Assembly (NCBI RefSeq): GCF_016056305.1
Contig: NZ_JAECZC010000002.1
Location: 297,925-361,924 of the forward strand
Source: Amazonocrinis nigriterrae CENA67
GTDB lineage: Bacteria; Cyanobacteriota; Cyanobacteriia; Cyanobacteriales; Nostocaceae
DNA length: 64,000 nt
Direction of reading: 5' to 3'
Position 1 is the first letter of the stretch, and every line of letters begins with the position of its first letter. The position numbers were made by a program, and so were the translations under genes. A model generated the notes under the pieces. That model was given only the letters and a program-made list of their open reading frames with translations, ran no database searches and had not been told where the DNA came from. Positions 8,905 through 16,936 of the stretch are shown piece by piece.

Positions 8905-9654
8905 TTACATCACACCGCTATCTCTACCGCTACAAGTACCGACTGCAACACAGTAAAGTGCAGCATGATGTCTCCCGTCAATGCCCAACATGGCGTTCAC
9001 ACTCATGTCATAAAATCCACCTATACAAAGACTGCCAAGACCCAATTGCACAGCCATTAAACATATATTTTCAGCTTGATGACCAGCTTCTAAAAGAGCA
9101 AAGCGGTAGCCACGGGCACCATATTTGCACATATTTCGCATAAACACAGATGTGAACAAAAACAAAGCATTGGCGTTAGCAATGTCATCCTGGTGCAATA
9201 AAGGTTCTATAAAGTCTGTTGGCGTGGCATCATTGATGCGATGTAGCCCGTGACCGCGTGGTTCATAATGATATAATCCGGCAGATAGACCTTCCACCGC
9301 TTGGGTGGATACGAAAATTTCAATCGGATAAAGTCCTCCCGCAGATGGAGAATTGCGACCTTCGTAGATGTGATCGTCTATTTGACGCAACCCATTGAGT
9401 CCGCATCCTGCGTCGAGCAACTGAACCAATGAAATCAGCGGCATAACCGTATTTTCAAACGCTCGCACTGAACTTCGCCGCACCAAAAGCTCACTCAACA
9501 AATTATCACGCGGTGCTTGTGGAAGTTCCAGAAAAGGAGCCTCCGGCAGATACCGCATTTCAGTAGCCGCAACAGGTTTTACATAACTTTTAGGTACTGG
9601 AGAGTTCAAATGATACAGAAGAGCTAACTCCAGAGGTTCGTTGGCTTTGTGCAT
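8905..9654 (-). CDS. SagB-type FMN-dependent azoline dehydrogenase
   Basis: 249 residues of the nitroreductase/SagB family. RRSSVRAFEN (residues 59-68) and NSPSAGGLYPIEIF (101-114) are the FMN-binding motifs of SagB proteins. The catalytic Lys-Tyr pair of azoline oxidases is seen in CKYGARGYRF (K177, Y178), and LLEAGHQAENICL follows. In TOMM clusters this enzyme oxidises thiazolines and oxazolines to thiazoles and oxazoles with FMN. It is the last gene of a minus-strand operon, 18 bases after ycaO, with the E1-like partner and two Cys-rich precursors upstream. Length is normal for the core SagB domain. Confidence 0.88.
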   Translation of the reverse strand: MHKANEPLELALLYHLNSPVPKSYVKPVAATEMRYLPEAPFLELPQAPRDNLLSELLVRRSSVRAFENTVMPLISLVQLLDAGCGLNGLRQIDDHIYEGRNSPSAGGLYPIEIFVSTQAVEGLSAGLYHYEPRGHGLHRINDATPTDFIEPLLHQDDIANANALFLFTSVFMRNMCKYGARGYRFALLEAGHQAENICLMAVQLGLGSLCIGGFYDMSVNAMLGIDGRHHAALYCVAVGTCSGRDSGVM

Positions 9655-9672
9655 TGCTTTGATTTCCTCGTT

Positions 9673-11004
9673 TTAAGCCATAGGATGTGGGCAGGGATTC
9701 AGGTCACTTTCACTACGTAAACCACCATAACCTAACCTTGCTGGTACCTCGAATAACCGCCGAGTACCAAGTGGCTCTTGTCCATAGCCAAAATATATAG
9801 GAACTAGTTCACTTGCCAAAGTCCGCACTACTCGGAAACCAAGCGACGCAATGTCAGGGGTTGTAATCTCCACTAAATAAGGTTCAGCACCCACTGAATG
9901 CAACCTTGCAACTAGTGATTGCAATTTCTCTACTTCTGCTGAAGACTTGTAAGTCGGTAAATCCTCGACCTTTACGCATTGCTCATGGTCAAACAAGAAA
10001 TCCAACTCACCAAGGCGAGCCGTGTTGTAGAAAAAAGCGCTGTGATCGTCCAAATTCTGAACATCACTATATTGATGAAGATTCGCTCCAGCACCGGTAA
10101 GCATACGTTCTCTGTCACCAAAGCGGGCTTGACAAACTTCAAAAATCGCTTTGCGAAAAGCCGTTGGCCCATCGAGATGGCATCCCAGACCAGTTGCAAC
10201 TGCCGGACTTTTGCCCGAACGGTCAATTAGCATTGCCATGACAACCGGGACTTTAATATCAGTGGTGAAATCAAAGGCAACTAGCTCAATGCCAAATCTG
10301 GCGTAGTGGCGTGCAATTTCAGTTTCAATTCCTGGTCGGTGAGTGAAATATATACGGGGAGCAGGTAGGCGATTTAGCCATGTAATGATGAAAGCATCGC
10401 GCTCAATCAACTCACACAAACCACTGTAGGCAGCAAACTCAAGAGTTGGGCCACTAGCCATGCCGTTAGAAGTGACAGGTAAAATATAATCCCCTGGTAG
10501 GTCGCTGTCCGAGTCCAAATAAACCAAGAACGCTGGAACTAAAACCTGTTGGTTGCTTGCCAGAGAAACGGCAGCCATCCATGAAGTCTGCGTTGCCGGA
10601 TCGAAAGCCGGAAAAGGAAAATTTGGATTAGAGTATTGTTTGTCAGAAAACGAAAAAAAAGTTGGAGGATGGACAGCCTGTAGACTTTCCCCGCCGTAGG
10701 CATCGCTTAATTCTTCGTAGCTACTGACAATTATTTGCCGCTCATCAACAATACCACCGCAGTAACGCTCTACGGCTTCGCCAACAGCACCTAAAATCGC
10801 TTGTTCATCAGTCATACCCCTGCCTACGCCGTAGCGTAAATCATCCTGCTGTTTACGAAGCTGGAAATTTGCTAATTCAGCTTGCCACAAAACCGGCAAA
10901 TCGAACTCTGTATAAGGCTTGGTGAACCTATCGATGGCTCGGATAATTCCAGTATGGGGGCTGACTAAATCGCGCCAGCGTGGAAGTGCGATCGCTGCAT
11001 TCAC
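9673..11004 (-). CDS. YcaO-domain cyclodehydratase (TOMM D protein)
   Basis: 443 residues. YcaO enzymes use ATP to activate the peptide backbone so that Cys, Ser or Thr side chains close into azoline rings. ATP/Mg-binding segments are visible at residues 61-84 (GRGMTDEQAILGAVGEAVER) and 178-204 (TSNGMASGPTLEFAAY ... CELIERDAF). The C-terminus ends in PCPHPMA, a PxPxP motif (437-441) that azoline-forming YcaO proteins carry at their extreme end and need for catalysis. The E1-like partner is a separate gene just upstream, so this is the split C/D arrangement. It is in one transcription unit with sagB (18-base gap). Confidence 0.9.
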   Translation of the reverse strand: MNAAIALPRWRDLVSPHTGIIRAIDRFTKPYTEFDLPVLWQAELANFQLRKQQDDLRYGVGRGMTDEQAILGAVGEAVERYCGGIVDERQIIVSSYEELSDAYGGESLQAVHPPTFFSFSDKQYSNPNFPFPAFDPATQTSWMAAVSLASNQQVLVPAFLVYLDSDSDLPGDYILPVTSNGMASGPTLEFAAYSGLCELIERDAFIITWLNRLPAPRIYFTHRPGIETEIARHYARFGIELVAFDFTTDIKVPVVMAMLIDRSGKSPAVATGLGCHLDGPTAFRKAIFEVCQARFGDRERMLTGAGANLHQYSDVQNLDDHSAFFYNTARLGELDFLFDHEQCVKVEDLPTYKSSAEVEKLQSLVARLHSVGAEPYLVEITTPDIASLGFRVVRTLASELVPIYFGYGQEPLGTRRLFEVPARLGYGGLRSESDLNPCPHPMA

Positions 11005-11044
11005 TTTATTTTCTCCTGTCGTGTGCTGAGTAGAGACGATTCGC

Positions 11045-11090
11045 CGAATCGTCTGTACTGTTGAGTGCTGAGTGCTGAGTGCTGAGTAAA
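11045..11090 (-). repeat. Short tandem heptamer repeat
   Basis: A run of GTGCTGA heptamers in the 146-base spacer between the E1-like gene and ycaO, preceded by ACGATTCGCCGAATCGT, a short palindrome (11037-11053). The spacer could contain a processing site or weak internal promoter; nothing else was seen. Confidence 0.6.
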
Positions 11091-11150
11091 AATACTAGTT
11101 CCCAGTCATCAATCCCTAGTTCCTTTTTAATCTGTGGCTGTGAAATTTTT

Positions 11151-12272
11151 TTATTGGGACTGTTTTGAACAATGGGGACAACCAGGTTTTTTCAGCACAA
11201 CGTTGTGAGTTAGCTTTGTACCGAGTAAGTCTAGATGCAGTAATTTTCCATCAGTGACGATGGGCAAACCGAGCAAAATTTTAATTGCCTCAAGAGCCAG
11301 GTAACTACCAACCAACATATGGCCTATGGGCAAATTTTCTCGCAGCCGTGGTTGAGAACGGCGTTCTCGGTTGAGAAACTGCTCAATTGCCAATTCTGCC
11401 TCTGGAAGCTTGGCACAAGCCATAGACCGCATCCGATAGCACAGATAACAAGGCCCATCCTGAGAAAAGACCAGGGGCCCAACAGTTCCTTCAACACCAG
11501 CCGCCCCGCCTGGTAGCAATGGGCGCTGCATCTTCAAGCATAGTCTGTTGAGGCGATAGGCTAGATTGACAGATACTGCATCAGTTGCAACAATCACCAG
11601 GTCAACATCCTCAAGCAAAGCATTGACTGTTTCGTCGTTATTTAAAGGATCTGTGACAATTTCAGTTTGGGTTATTCCTGCGATCGCCTCAATTTGTCGA
11701 GCCGCTTCCACAGTTGGAAAAGCACCGTTTTTATTAGATACCCAGCCCGACATCATCAGAGAATCGGACGCAAGTGTGCAGCCATCATCGCACAGACAAA
11801 GACAACCGATACCAGCACTAGCCAAGTTTGTTGCTGCTACCAGCCCCGAACCTGCGAGTCCAAAAATCGCAATCCTAGCGTTAGCTAAATGCTGCTGGAC
11901 ATCTTTTTGCTCAAAGCCTAACTCATGATAAAGGCTAATTTGAGGAAGTAAATAACCACGACTATCTAAATCAACTGTATCCTCTAAATACTCTTCTACT
12001 AAGCGATTGTCCATCAAAAACTCTAAACATTGATTGAGTGAAGAATCTGTCAATTTTTCCCCAATGGCAGCCCGGATTTCTCCTATTGTTCGGGAGCCGT
12101 CTAGTAAAGGTAAAACAATCTTTTCCACATCATGTAGTGCTTGACCTTTTACTGTCAACGTTCGCCGCGTCGTATTGAATATCATAGTTTCTTCGCCATT
12201 ACAATCTGGAGGCATAACGTGAATGACGACGTGTTCTAGTAAACGCAGGCGCTGATCATGGTTTAATTTCAT
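11151..12272 (-). CDS. E1-like ThiF-domain protein of TOMM cyclodehydratase (C protein)
   Basis: 373 residues. The first ~110 form a small helix/wing-rich region (VEKIVLPLLDGSRTIGEIRAAI) expected to be the RiPP recognition element that binds the precursor leader. From about residue 115 there is a ThiF/E1 Rossmann domain (ARIAIFGLAGSGLVAATNLASAG, loop at 138-143). Two CxxC pairs (CYLC around 277 and CPHC at 365-368) form the structural zinc site. Such proteins deliver the leader to YcaO and raise its activity. The order precursor, precursor, C, D, B on one strand supports this role. Other ThiF proteins (MoeB-like) are less likely given the neighbours and the N-terminal extension. Confidence 0.87.
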   Translation of the reverse strand: MKLNHDQRLRLLEHVVIHVMPPDCNGEETMIFNTTRRTLTVKGQALHDVEKIVLPLLDGSRTIGEIRAAIGEKLTDSSLNQCLEFLMDNRLVEEYLEDTVDLDSRGYLLPQISLYHELGFEQKDVQQHLANARIAIFGLAGSGLVAATNLASAGIGCLCLCDDGCTLASDSLMMSGWVSNKNGAFPTVEAARQIEAIAGITQTEIVTDPLNNDETVNALLEDVDLVIVATDAVSVNLAYRLNRLCLKMQRPLLPGGAAGVEGTVGPLVFSQDGPCYLCYRMRSMACAKLPEAELAIEQFLNRERRSQPRLRENLPIGHMLVGSYLALEAIKILLGLPIVTDGKLLHLDLLGTKLTHNVVLKKPGCPHCSKQSQ

Positions 12273-12640
12273 AGGCTTTGTTTTATTGTCCCAAACTCCA
12301 TATAAAAAATAGAAAAATATGAAAACTCGGTTTTATCCAGAATGAGCAGAATATTAAATGGTAATTCAGAAAATAAAAAAACCCTGTTTTTGCAGCTATA
12401 ACACTGATTAAATGAAAGGGAACAGGCGAAAACTAAGCCACATACCATGAATGAGGTTTTAAACCTTCAAGGCCAGGAGCTAATTTATTCTCTATTCCCT
12501 ATTCTCGCCCCTTCAGGGCTTGGTCAAAAAAAGTGTAAAAAACAGGGTTTTTATCAAGTGTCAGAGCAGGATTTTGTGGCTCTAAACTCCAAAACTCGGT
12601 TTCTAGAATTACTAAATTGCTGTTCTATCCCCAGGTTTAT
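12273..12640 (-). other. Leader region between precursor 2 and the enzyme genes
   Basis: This 368-base spacer lies between the second precursor and the E1-like gene. Bases about 12527-12640 repeat the sequence found at 13010-13128 after precursor 1, including an AAAACCCTG/CAGGG(T)n stretch that can pair with itself and could act as an attenuator (lowering enzyme genes relative to precursors). The 12270-12450 part is AT-rich and also holds AAAACCCTGTTTTTG near 12380. Short frames on the plus strand here are duplicate-derived and were not called. Confidence 0.5.
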
Positions 12641-12973
12641 TTAGTATCCAAATCTGGTCTCATCAGTGTCCTCCATCACACCTGATACTGTTCCGGGACT
12701 GCTAATTCCACAACCGCGACATCCGCAACCGCGACATCCGCATCCACGACATCCACGACATCCACGACATCCACGACATCCACGACATCCACCACATCCA
12801 CCGCAATTAGCAAACCATCTTTGGGTGGTCGCAGATTCAAATACTCCTGGCATTGCTAATTTTTCTAAAGCTGCTATTTCTTCATCAGACAACAGCAATT
12901 GTTCTAGTTTGTCTGCTTTGTCTGCCAAACGCATTTCTATTGTTGCTTGAGTCAGTGTCTTTTGTGCAAGCAT
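12641..12973 (-). CDS. TOMM precursor peptide 2 (12 Cys, Cys-Xaa-Gly repeats)
   Basis: 110 residues: a charged helical leader (residues 1-56, with RLADKADKLEQLLLSDEEIA and FESATTQRWFAN), a core of 33 residues built only of Cys, Gly and Arg (CGG, CRG and CG units, 12 Cys), and a 21-residue tail ISSPGTVSGVMEDTDETRFG-Y. The Cys are the expected substrates for heterocyclisation by the neighbouring YcaO/E1 pair and oxidation by SagB. The ATG has AAGGAG about 10 bases upstream. The leader is almost identical to that of precursor 1 (Q4/E4 and A10/S10). The pattern is like the Cys-Xaa-Xaa repeats of heterocycloanthracin-type peptides, but the leader does not resemble that family, the Nif11 group or the nitrile-hydratase group as I know them. 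A metal-binding Cys protein is the alternative. Confidence 0.82.
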   Translation of the reverse strand: MLAQKTLTQATIEMRLADKADKLEQLLLSDEEIAALEKLAMPGVFESATTQRWFANCGGCGGCRGCRGCRGCRGCRGCGCRGCGCRGCGISSPGTVSGVMEDTDETRFGY

Positions 12974-13128
12974 GGTAACATACTCCTTTTTAACTTCAAT
13001 TCATTAGCCTATCTGCAAAACTGTAAAAACAGGGTTTTTTATCGGTTGTTAGAGCAAGATTTTGTGGCTCTAAATTCAAAAACTCGGTTTCTAGAATTAC
13101 TAAATTGCTGTTCTATCTCCAGGTTTAT

Positions 13129-13521
13129 TTAGTATCCAAATCCGAGTTCATCAGTATCCTCCGTTACACCGGATACTGCTCCAGGACTGCTAATTCCGCA
13201 GCCACGACATCCGCAACCGCGACATCCACAACCGCGACATCCACAACCGCGACATCCACAACCGCGACATCCGCATCCACCGCATCCACCGCATCCACGA
13301 CATCCGCATCCACCACATCCGCGACATCCACCACAGCCACCACATCCACCGCAATTAGCAAACCATCTTTGGGTGGTCGCAGATTCAAATACTCCTGGCA
13401 TTGCTAATTTTTCTAAAGCTGCTATTTCTTCATCAGACAACAGCAATTGTTCTAGTTTGTCTGCTTTGTCTGCCAAACGCATTTCTATTGTTGATTGGGT
13501 CAGTGTTTTTTCTGCAAGCAT
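13129..13521 (-). CDS. TOMM precursor peptide 1 (20 Cys, Cys-Xaa-Gly repeats)
   Basis: 130 residues from the ATG at 13521, chosen over the GTG at 13527 because AAGGAG then lies 9 bases away instead of 3. The leader (residues 1-56) matches precursor 2 nearly throughout. The core has 53 residues and 20 Cys in CGG, CRG and CG units, the second half being a regular CG-CRG alternation. The tail ISSPGAVSGVTEDTDELGFG-Y is 21 residues. It is first in the minus-strand operon precursor 1, precursor 2, E1-like, YcaO, SagB. Full ring formation would give a chain of thiazoles alternating with Gly/Arg; the product and its activity are unknown. Confidence 0.83.
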   Translation of the reverse strand: MLAEKTLTQSTIEMRLADKADKLEQLLLSDEEIAALEKLAMPGVFESATTQRWFANCGGCGGCGGCRGCGGCGCRGCGGCGGCGCRGCGCRGCGCRGCGCRGCGCRGCGISSPGAVSGVTEDTDELGFGY

Positions 13522-14191
13522 GGTCACTTACTCCTTCTAACTTCAATTCATTAGCCTGTTTGCAAATCTGCATTCGAGTTTGTGAAAAGCTGAGATCATG
13601 TTTTCGCGTCAACCAGTTTTCACAGAAAAATAGGTATTTGAACGAGTGTGTGCGAAGAATGACCAAAAAATCAGACAAGGATTCATGCTTAACTATTAAC
13701 CCCATAGAGGTATAGTTAAACAAAAAATATTAATCTTCTTATTCAGAGTCTGACTAGTCTACAAAAGGTCAAATCACTTTTTGATCAGTGCAGGGAACTC
13801 CCAAAGGGGATTAATTTTCCCTAAAACCTTATCTTTGAGAAAATCTTTGCTATTGTTAGCGTCATCTTGCCTTTTTTCGATCATCTCATTTCTCTAACAA
13901 TATCTGTTTCTATAGGTTTTTATTCTTTCTAAAGTTGTATTTTTTTATTCTTGAAATTAGTTAGATTATATCTTAAGTAGGATTATTTTGATTTTTTTAT
14001 CGTCTAAAGTGACATGCTGCCTTGTGTTACTGATGTAGAGAACCTAGAGACACTTTAGAATAAAAACCATCCTGAAATTAGAGACTAATCTTTTAATAAT
14101 GTAAAAGCGCAAATTTCAAATTGAGTAAGTATACAATATAGGTCTCAAGCTCAGGGATGAATAGTGTTTTACTTAACACAGAATAATCAAA
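13522..14191 (+). promoter_or_regulatory. Divergent promoter region of peptide operon and exporter
   Basis: 670 bases between precursor 1 (-) and the ABC exporter (+). The 55 bases next to precursor 1 (its leader, with AAGGAG at 13531-13536) are repeated before precursor 2. The rest is strongly AT-rich with several T and A tracts. TATACAATAT near 14130 could be a -10 region for the exporter, but no matching -35 is clear. No gene was seen; short frames here lack start signals and family features. Confidence 0.5.
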
Positions 14192-16009
14192 ATGGGCGAT
14201 TTAAGATTTTGGATTGAAGATTACACTAGAGCTTTATTTCGTTCTCTGCCCTTGTTATGGACAGCAGCGCCTACAGAAATAGTCTTTCTGATTGGTGTAA
14301 CTTTATTACAAGGTTTTCTTCCTGGCATCAGTGTTTGGATTACTAAGCTAGTGGTAGATGCTGTAGCAACAGCTTTAACATCCGGTAGAGAATTAAGCTA
14401 TTCAATTCTAGCCCCTTTGGTAGCAGGATGGGTTGGAGCTTTACTACTAGAAACGCTTTTGTATCCTTGGGTATCAGCACTTCAGGGAAATCTCAATGAC
14501 AAGTTAACGGCTCACATTAGCTTATTGTTAATGCGGAAAGCTGATAGTTTTTCAGACCTGAGCCGTTTTGAAGATTCTCAGTTCTATGATGAGCTACAGC
14601 TTCTCCAACAACAAGTAAGTTATAAACCGTTGAATTTACTGGAGAATTTGGTTGAATTAGGTCGATCCTTTGTGACTTTGCTCGTAATAGTTGGGCTATT
14701 AGTTCCCCTAGCTTTTTGGATACCACTGGTAATTGCGATCGCAACTATACCCCAAATAGTGGTGTCTTCCCAGTATGGAAAAGCTATTTGGCAAACTTTA
14801 TTTGAGAACAGCCCTCAAGCCCGGAGAATGGATTATTACACTTCAGTGATGCTGACTGACACCTATGCTAAAGAAATCAGGTTGTTTCAGCTAGGTTCAT
14901 TTTTTATGGAGCGTTACTTGCAAGCATTTCAGTCTTTACACCAATCTATGCGTCATCTGAGGGGCAAGCAAGCATTTTGGTCATCTAGCTTAGCTATTTT
15001 GAGTGGTTTAGGCAATGGTTTTTCTTTTTACTGGGTGGTACAGAAGGCTTTCAAAGGAGAGTTCAGCCCAGGAAGTGTACTTTTATTCGTACAGTCATTA
15101 ACTTACTTCCAAAATAATCTAGAAAGATTTGTTGGTCATTGGGTGGATCTGTTTGAGAATATTCTCTATATGCAGCAGTTTTTCAATTTTCTCGATAGCC
15201 CCAGCACAATGCCACTAAGCATACCTGGAGAGAAAATACCAACTCCGATTCGTTCTGGTATTACTTTTGAGAAAGTTGACTTTTGCTACCCAGATGGTCG
15301 ATTAGCCCTCAAGGATATTTCTTTTACTCTTTATCCTGGACAAACAGTAGCTATAGTGGGAGAAAATGGAGCAGGTAAAACTACTCTAGTCAAGCTATTG
15401 ACCAGACTATACGACCCCACAATAGGAAGAATTAGAGTCGATGGTATAGACCTGAGAAATTTAAATTTAGAGCAGTGGCGGCAGCAAATTGCTGGAGTTT
15501 TTCAAGATTTTGGGCATTATGCGCTGACGCTGGGGGAAAATATCGCTTTAGGAAACTTAGCTGCTCTAGAGCGTCCAGATATTCTCAGATATGCAATTGA
15601 AAAAGCCGATATCGTCAAACTAGTAGAGCATTTTCCCACAAGGGAGAATACACCACTGGGCAAGCAGTTCGGCGGCACAGAACTTTCTGGAGGACAGTGG
15701 CAAAAGTTAGCTTTAGCTCGTGCTTTTGTCCGCCAAAAAGCTCAACTACTACTTTTGGATGAGCCGACTGCTGCACTTGACCCACGCAGCGAGTATGATC
15801 TCTATCTTCGCTTTATTGAGCTAGCTGAGGGCAAGACTACCATCCTGATTACCCACAGATTAGCATCTGTGCGGATGGCTGACCGAATCTTAGTCCTGAA
15901 ATCTGGGCATTTAATTGAGGATGGCACCCATCAAGAACTTTTACAACGTGGAGGCGAGTATACAGCGTTGTGGAATATGCAGGCACAACATTACGGTATT
16001 TCTGAATGA
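14192..16009 (+). CDS. ABC transporter, fused permease and ATPase (probable peptide exporter)
   Basis: 605 residues. The first ~330 form a six-helix exporter-type membrane domain. The ATPase follows with Walker A GENGAGKTTLV (about residues 387-397), signature LSGGQWQKLALARAF, Walker B LLLLDEPTAALD and the switch His in ITHRL. There is no N-terminal C39 peptidase, so leader removal must be done elsewhere. It is divergent from the Cys-rich precursor operon across a 670-base AT-rich spacer, and export or immunity for that peptide is the obvious role, inferred from position. The ATG at 14192 has no strong ribosome-binding site. A palindrome follows the stop. Confidence 0.85.
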   Translation: MGDLRFWIEDYTRALFRSLPLLWTAAPTEIVFLIGVTLLQGFLPGISVWITKLVVDAVATALTSGRELSYSILAPLVAGWVGALLLETLLYPWVSALQGNLNDKLTAHISLLLMRKADSFSDLSRFEDSQFYDELQLLQQQVSYKPLNLLENLVELGRSFVTLLVIVGLLVPLAFWIPLVIAIATIPQIVVSSQYGKAIWQTLFENSPQARRMDYYTSVMLTDTYAKEIRLFQLGSFFMERYLQAFQSLHQSMRHLRGKQAFWSSSLAILSGLGNGFSFYWVVQKAFKGEFSPGSVLLFVQSLTYFQNNLERFVGHWVDLFENILYMQQFFNFLDSPSTMPLSIPGEKIPTPIRSGITFEKVDFCYPDGRLALKDISFTLYPGQTVAIVGENGAGKTTLVKLLTRLYDPTIGRIRVDGIDLRNLNLEQWRQQIAGVFQDFGHYALTLGENIALGNLAALERPDILRYAIEKADIVKLVEHFPTRENTPLGKQFGGTELSGGQWQKLALARAFVRQKAQLLLLDEPTAALDPRSEYDLYLRFIELAEGKTTILITHRLASVRMADRILVLKSGHLIEDGTHQELLQRGGEYTALWNMQAQHYGISE

Positions 16010-16011
16010 AG

Positions 16012-16072
16012 CGAGAAGATGAGCGATCGCGGTTGGTGGTACAGTGTGGAGGAGTTTAGCGATCGCTTCTCG
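16012..16072 (+). terminator. Hairpin after the ABC exporter gene
   Basis: CGAGAAG-ATGA-GCGATCGC pairs with GCGATCGCTTCTCG about 30 bases later, giving a 15-pair stem with a 4-base bulge and two HIP1 octamers in the arms. It starts 3 bases after the exporter stop. There is no T-run, so it may only stabilise the 3' end. Confidence 0.45.
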
Positions 16073-16206
16073 TTGATAGAATAAAATTAGATGGTCTTTA
16101 GCTAACAGTTGAAAATTTTCAGAATTATATTCAATTTTTCACTATTAATTTGTAGTATCAGACATCCTATACTAATTAATAGTAGTCTTAATTTATCTCT
16201 AAAAAA

Positions 16207-16440
16207 ATGAAATTAGCAAATATACATGAAGCAGAAAATAATCTTTCTCAATTAATCGAATATGCTTTACAGGGTGAGGAAGTAATTATTAGTCAAGCTG
16301 GTAAACCTTTAGTCAAATTGGTTCGTTATTCTCCTGCTGCTACTCCTAGAACTCCAGGTTTTTGGGCGGGAAAGGTAAAAATGGCTGATGATTTTGATGT
16401 GACACCCAATGAAATCATTAATGCGTTTCTCGGCGATTGA
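16207..16440 (+). CDS. Phd/YefM-family antitoxin
   Basis: 77 residues. The N-terminal Phd/YefM DNA-binding domain is plain: KLANIHEAENNLSQLIEYAL, then GEEVIISQAGKPLVKLVRY. The C-terminal ~30 residues (GFWAGKVKMADDFDVTPNEI) form the toxin-neutralising tail common in VapB partners of PIN toxins. The stop overlaps the start of the PIN-domain frame (ATGA), so the pair is an operon. The toxin frame is broken, so this antitoxin may have no active partner here. Confidence 0.88.
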   Translation: MKLANIHEAENNLSQLIEYALQGEEVIISQAGKPLVKLVRYSPAATPRTPGFWAGKVKMADDFDVTPNEIINAFLGD

Positions 16441-16820
16441 TGAGCAATTATTTATTAGATACACATACATTGTTATGGTGGTTAAATAATTAGCCAAAAC
16501 TGTCTACACATGCAAGGCAGATTATTTCTAATCCAGAAAATATAATTTTTGTTAGTGCAGTCAGTGCTTGGGAGATTGCTATTAAGAAAGCAATTGGCAA
16601 GTTGTCAGCACCAGATAATCTTGCAGAAGCAATTTCTGTGAACTGCTTTGAACCACTTTTGATTACTATCGAACATGGTTCTAAAGCAGGAAGCTTGCCA
16701 AATTATCATAATGATCCTTTTGATAGAATGTTAATTGCTCAGGCTATGAGCGAAAATCTAATCATTATTAGCAGGGATACTCAGTTTAGCCAATATGGTG
16801 TCAGTGTTATTCCTGCTTAG
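16440..16820 (+). pseudogene. PIN-domain (VapC-like) toxin with one premature stop
   Basis: The frame starts at the ATG overlapping the antitoxin stop and encodes MSNYLLDTHTLLWWLNN, the first PIN motif with its Asp. It then meets TAG at 16491-16493 (codon 18) and continues in the same frame for 109 codons: PKLSTHARQIISNP, VSAVSAWEIAIKKAIGKL with the conserved Glu, and NDPFDRMLIAQA and IISRDTQF with the remaining acidic residues. Everything except one codon agrees with a full-length PIN ribonuclease of the type paired with Phd antitoxins. A re-start at codon 55 would lack the first Asp. Sequencing error or read-through are the alternatives to a dead gene. Confidence 0.85.
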
Positions 16821-16936
16821 GATCATTTATGGGGATAGGGGTGTGCGATCGCTGTTTGGGTTTAGAATTTGGGGGTGCGGGGGTGCGATCGCTAGATAAC
16901 TACAACCAATCACCACAATAACAGCTAATTTTTAAG

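Larger units (their letters stand above)
12527..13576 (-). repeat. Tandem duplication of the precursor gene with flanks
   Basis: Two copies of a unit stand head to tail, about 12527-13016 and 13017-13576. Each has the same 5' leader (GAATTGAAGTT then AAGGAG), the precursor frame and a 3' flank with the same GTGGCTCTAAA and CTCGGTTTCTAGAATTACT segments. Stop-to-stop distance is 488 bases. The copies differ mainly in the number of Cys-Xaa-Gly codon groups (12 versus 20 Cys). Confidence 0.85.

Noticed and set aside
12447..13132. Two similar short plus-strand frames ending near 12644 and 13132
   Set aside because: They resemble each other only because the precursor unit and its flank are duplicated. 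They have no ribosome-binding site and end in the antisense of the precursor stops.
13105..13407. Plus-strand frame rich in Thr-Ala-Ser repeats across the precursor
   Set aside because: It is the mirror of the Cys/Gly/Arg codon repeats of precursor 1. The minus frame has a ribosome-binding site, a conserved leader and a paralogue; the plus frame has none.
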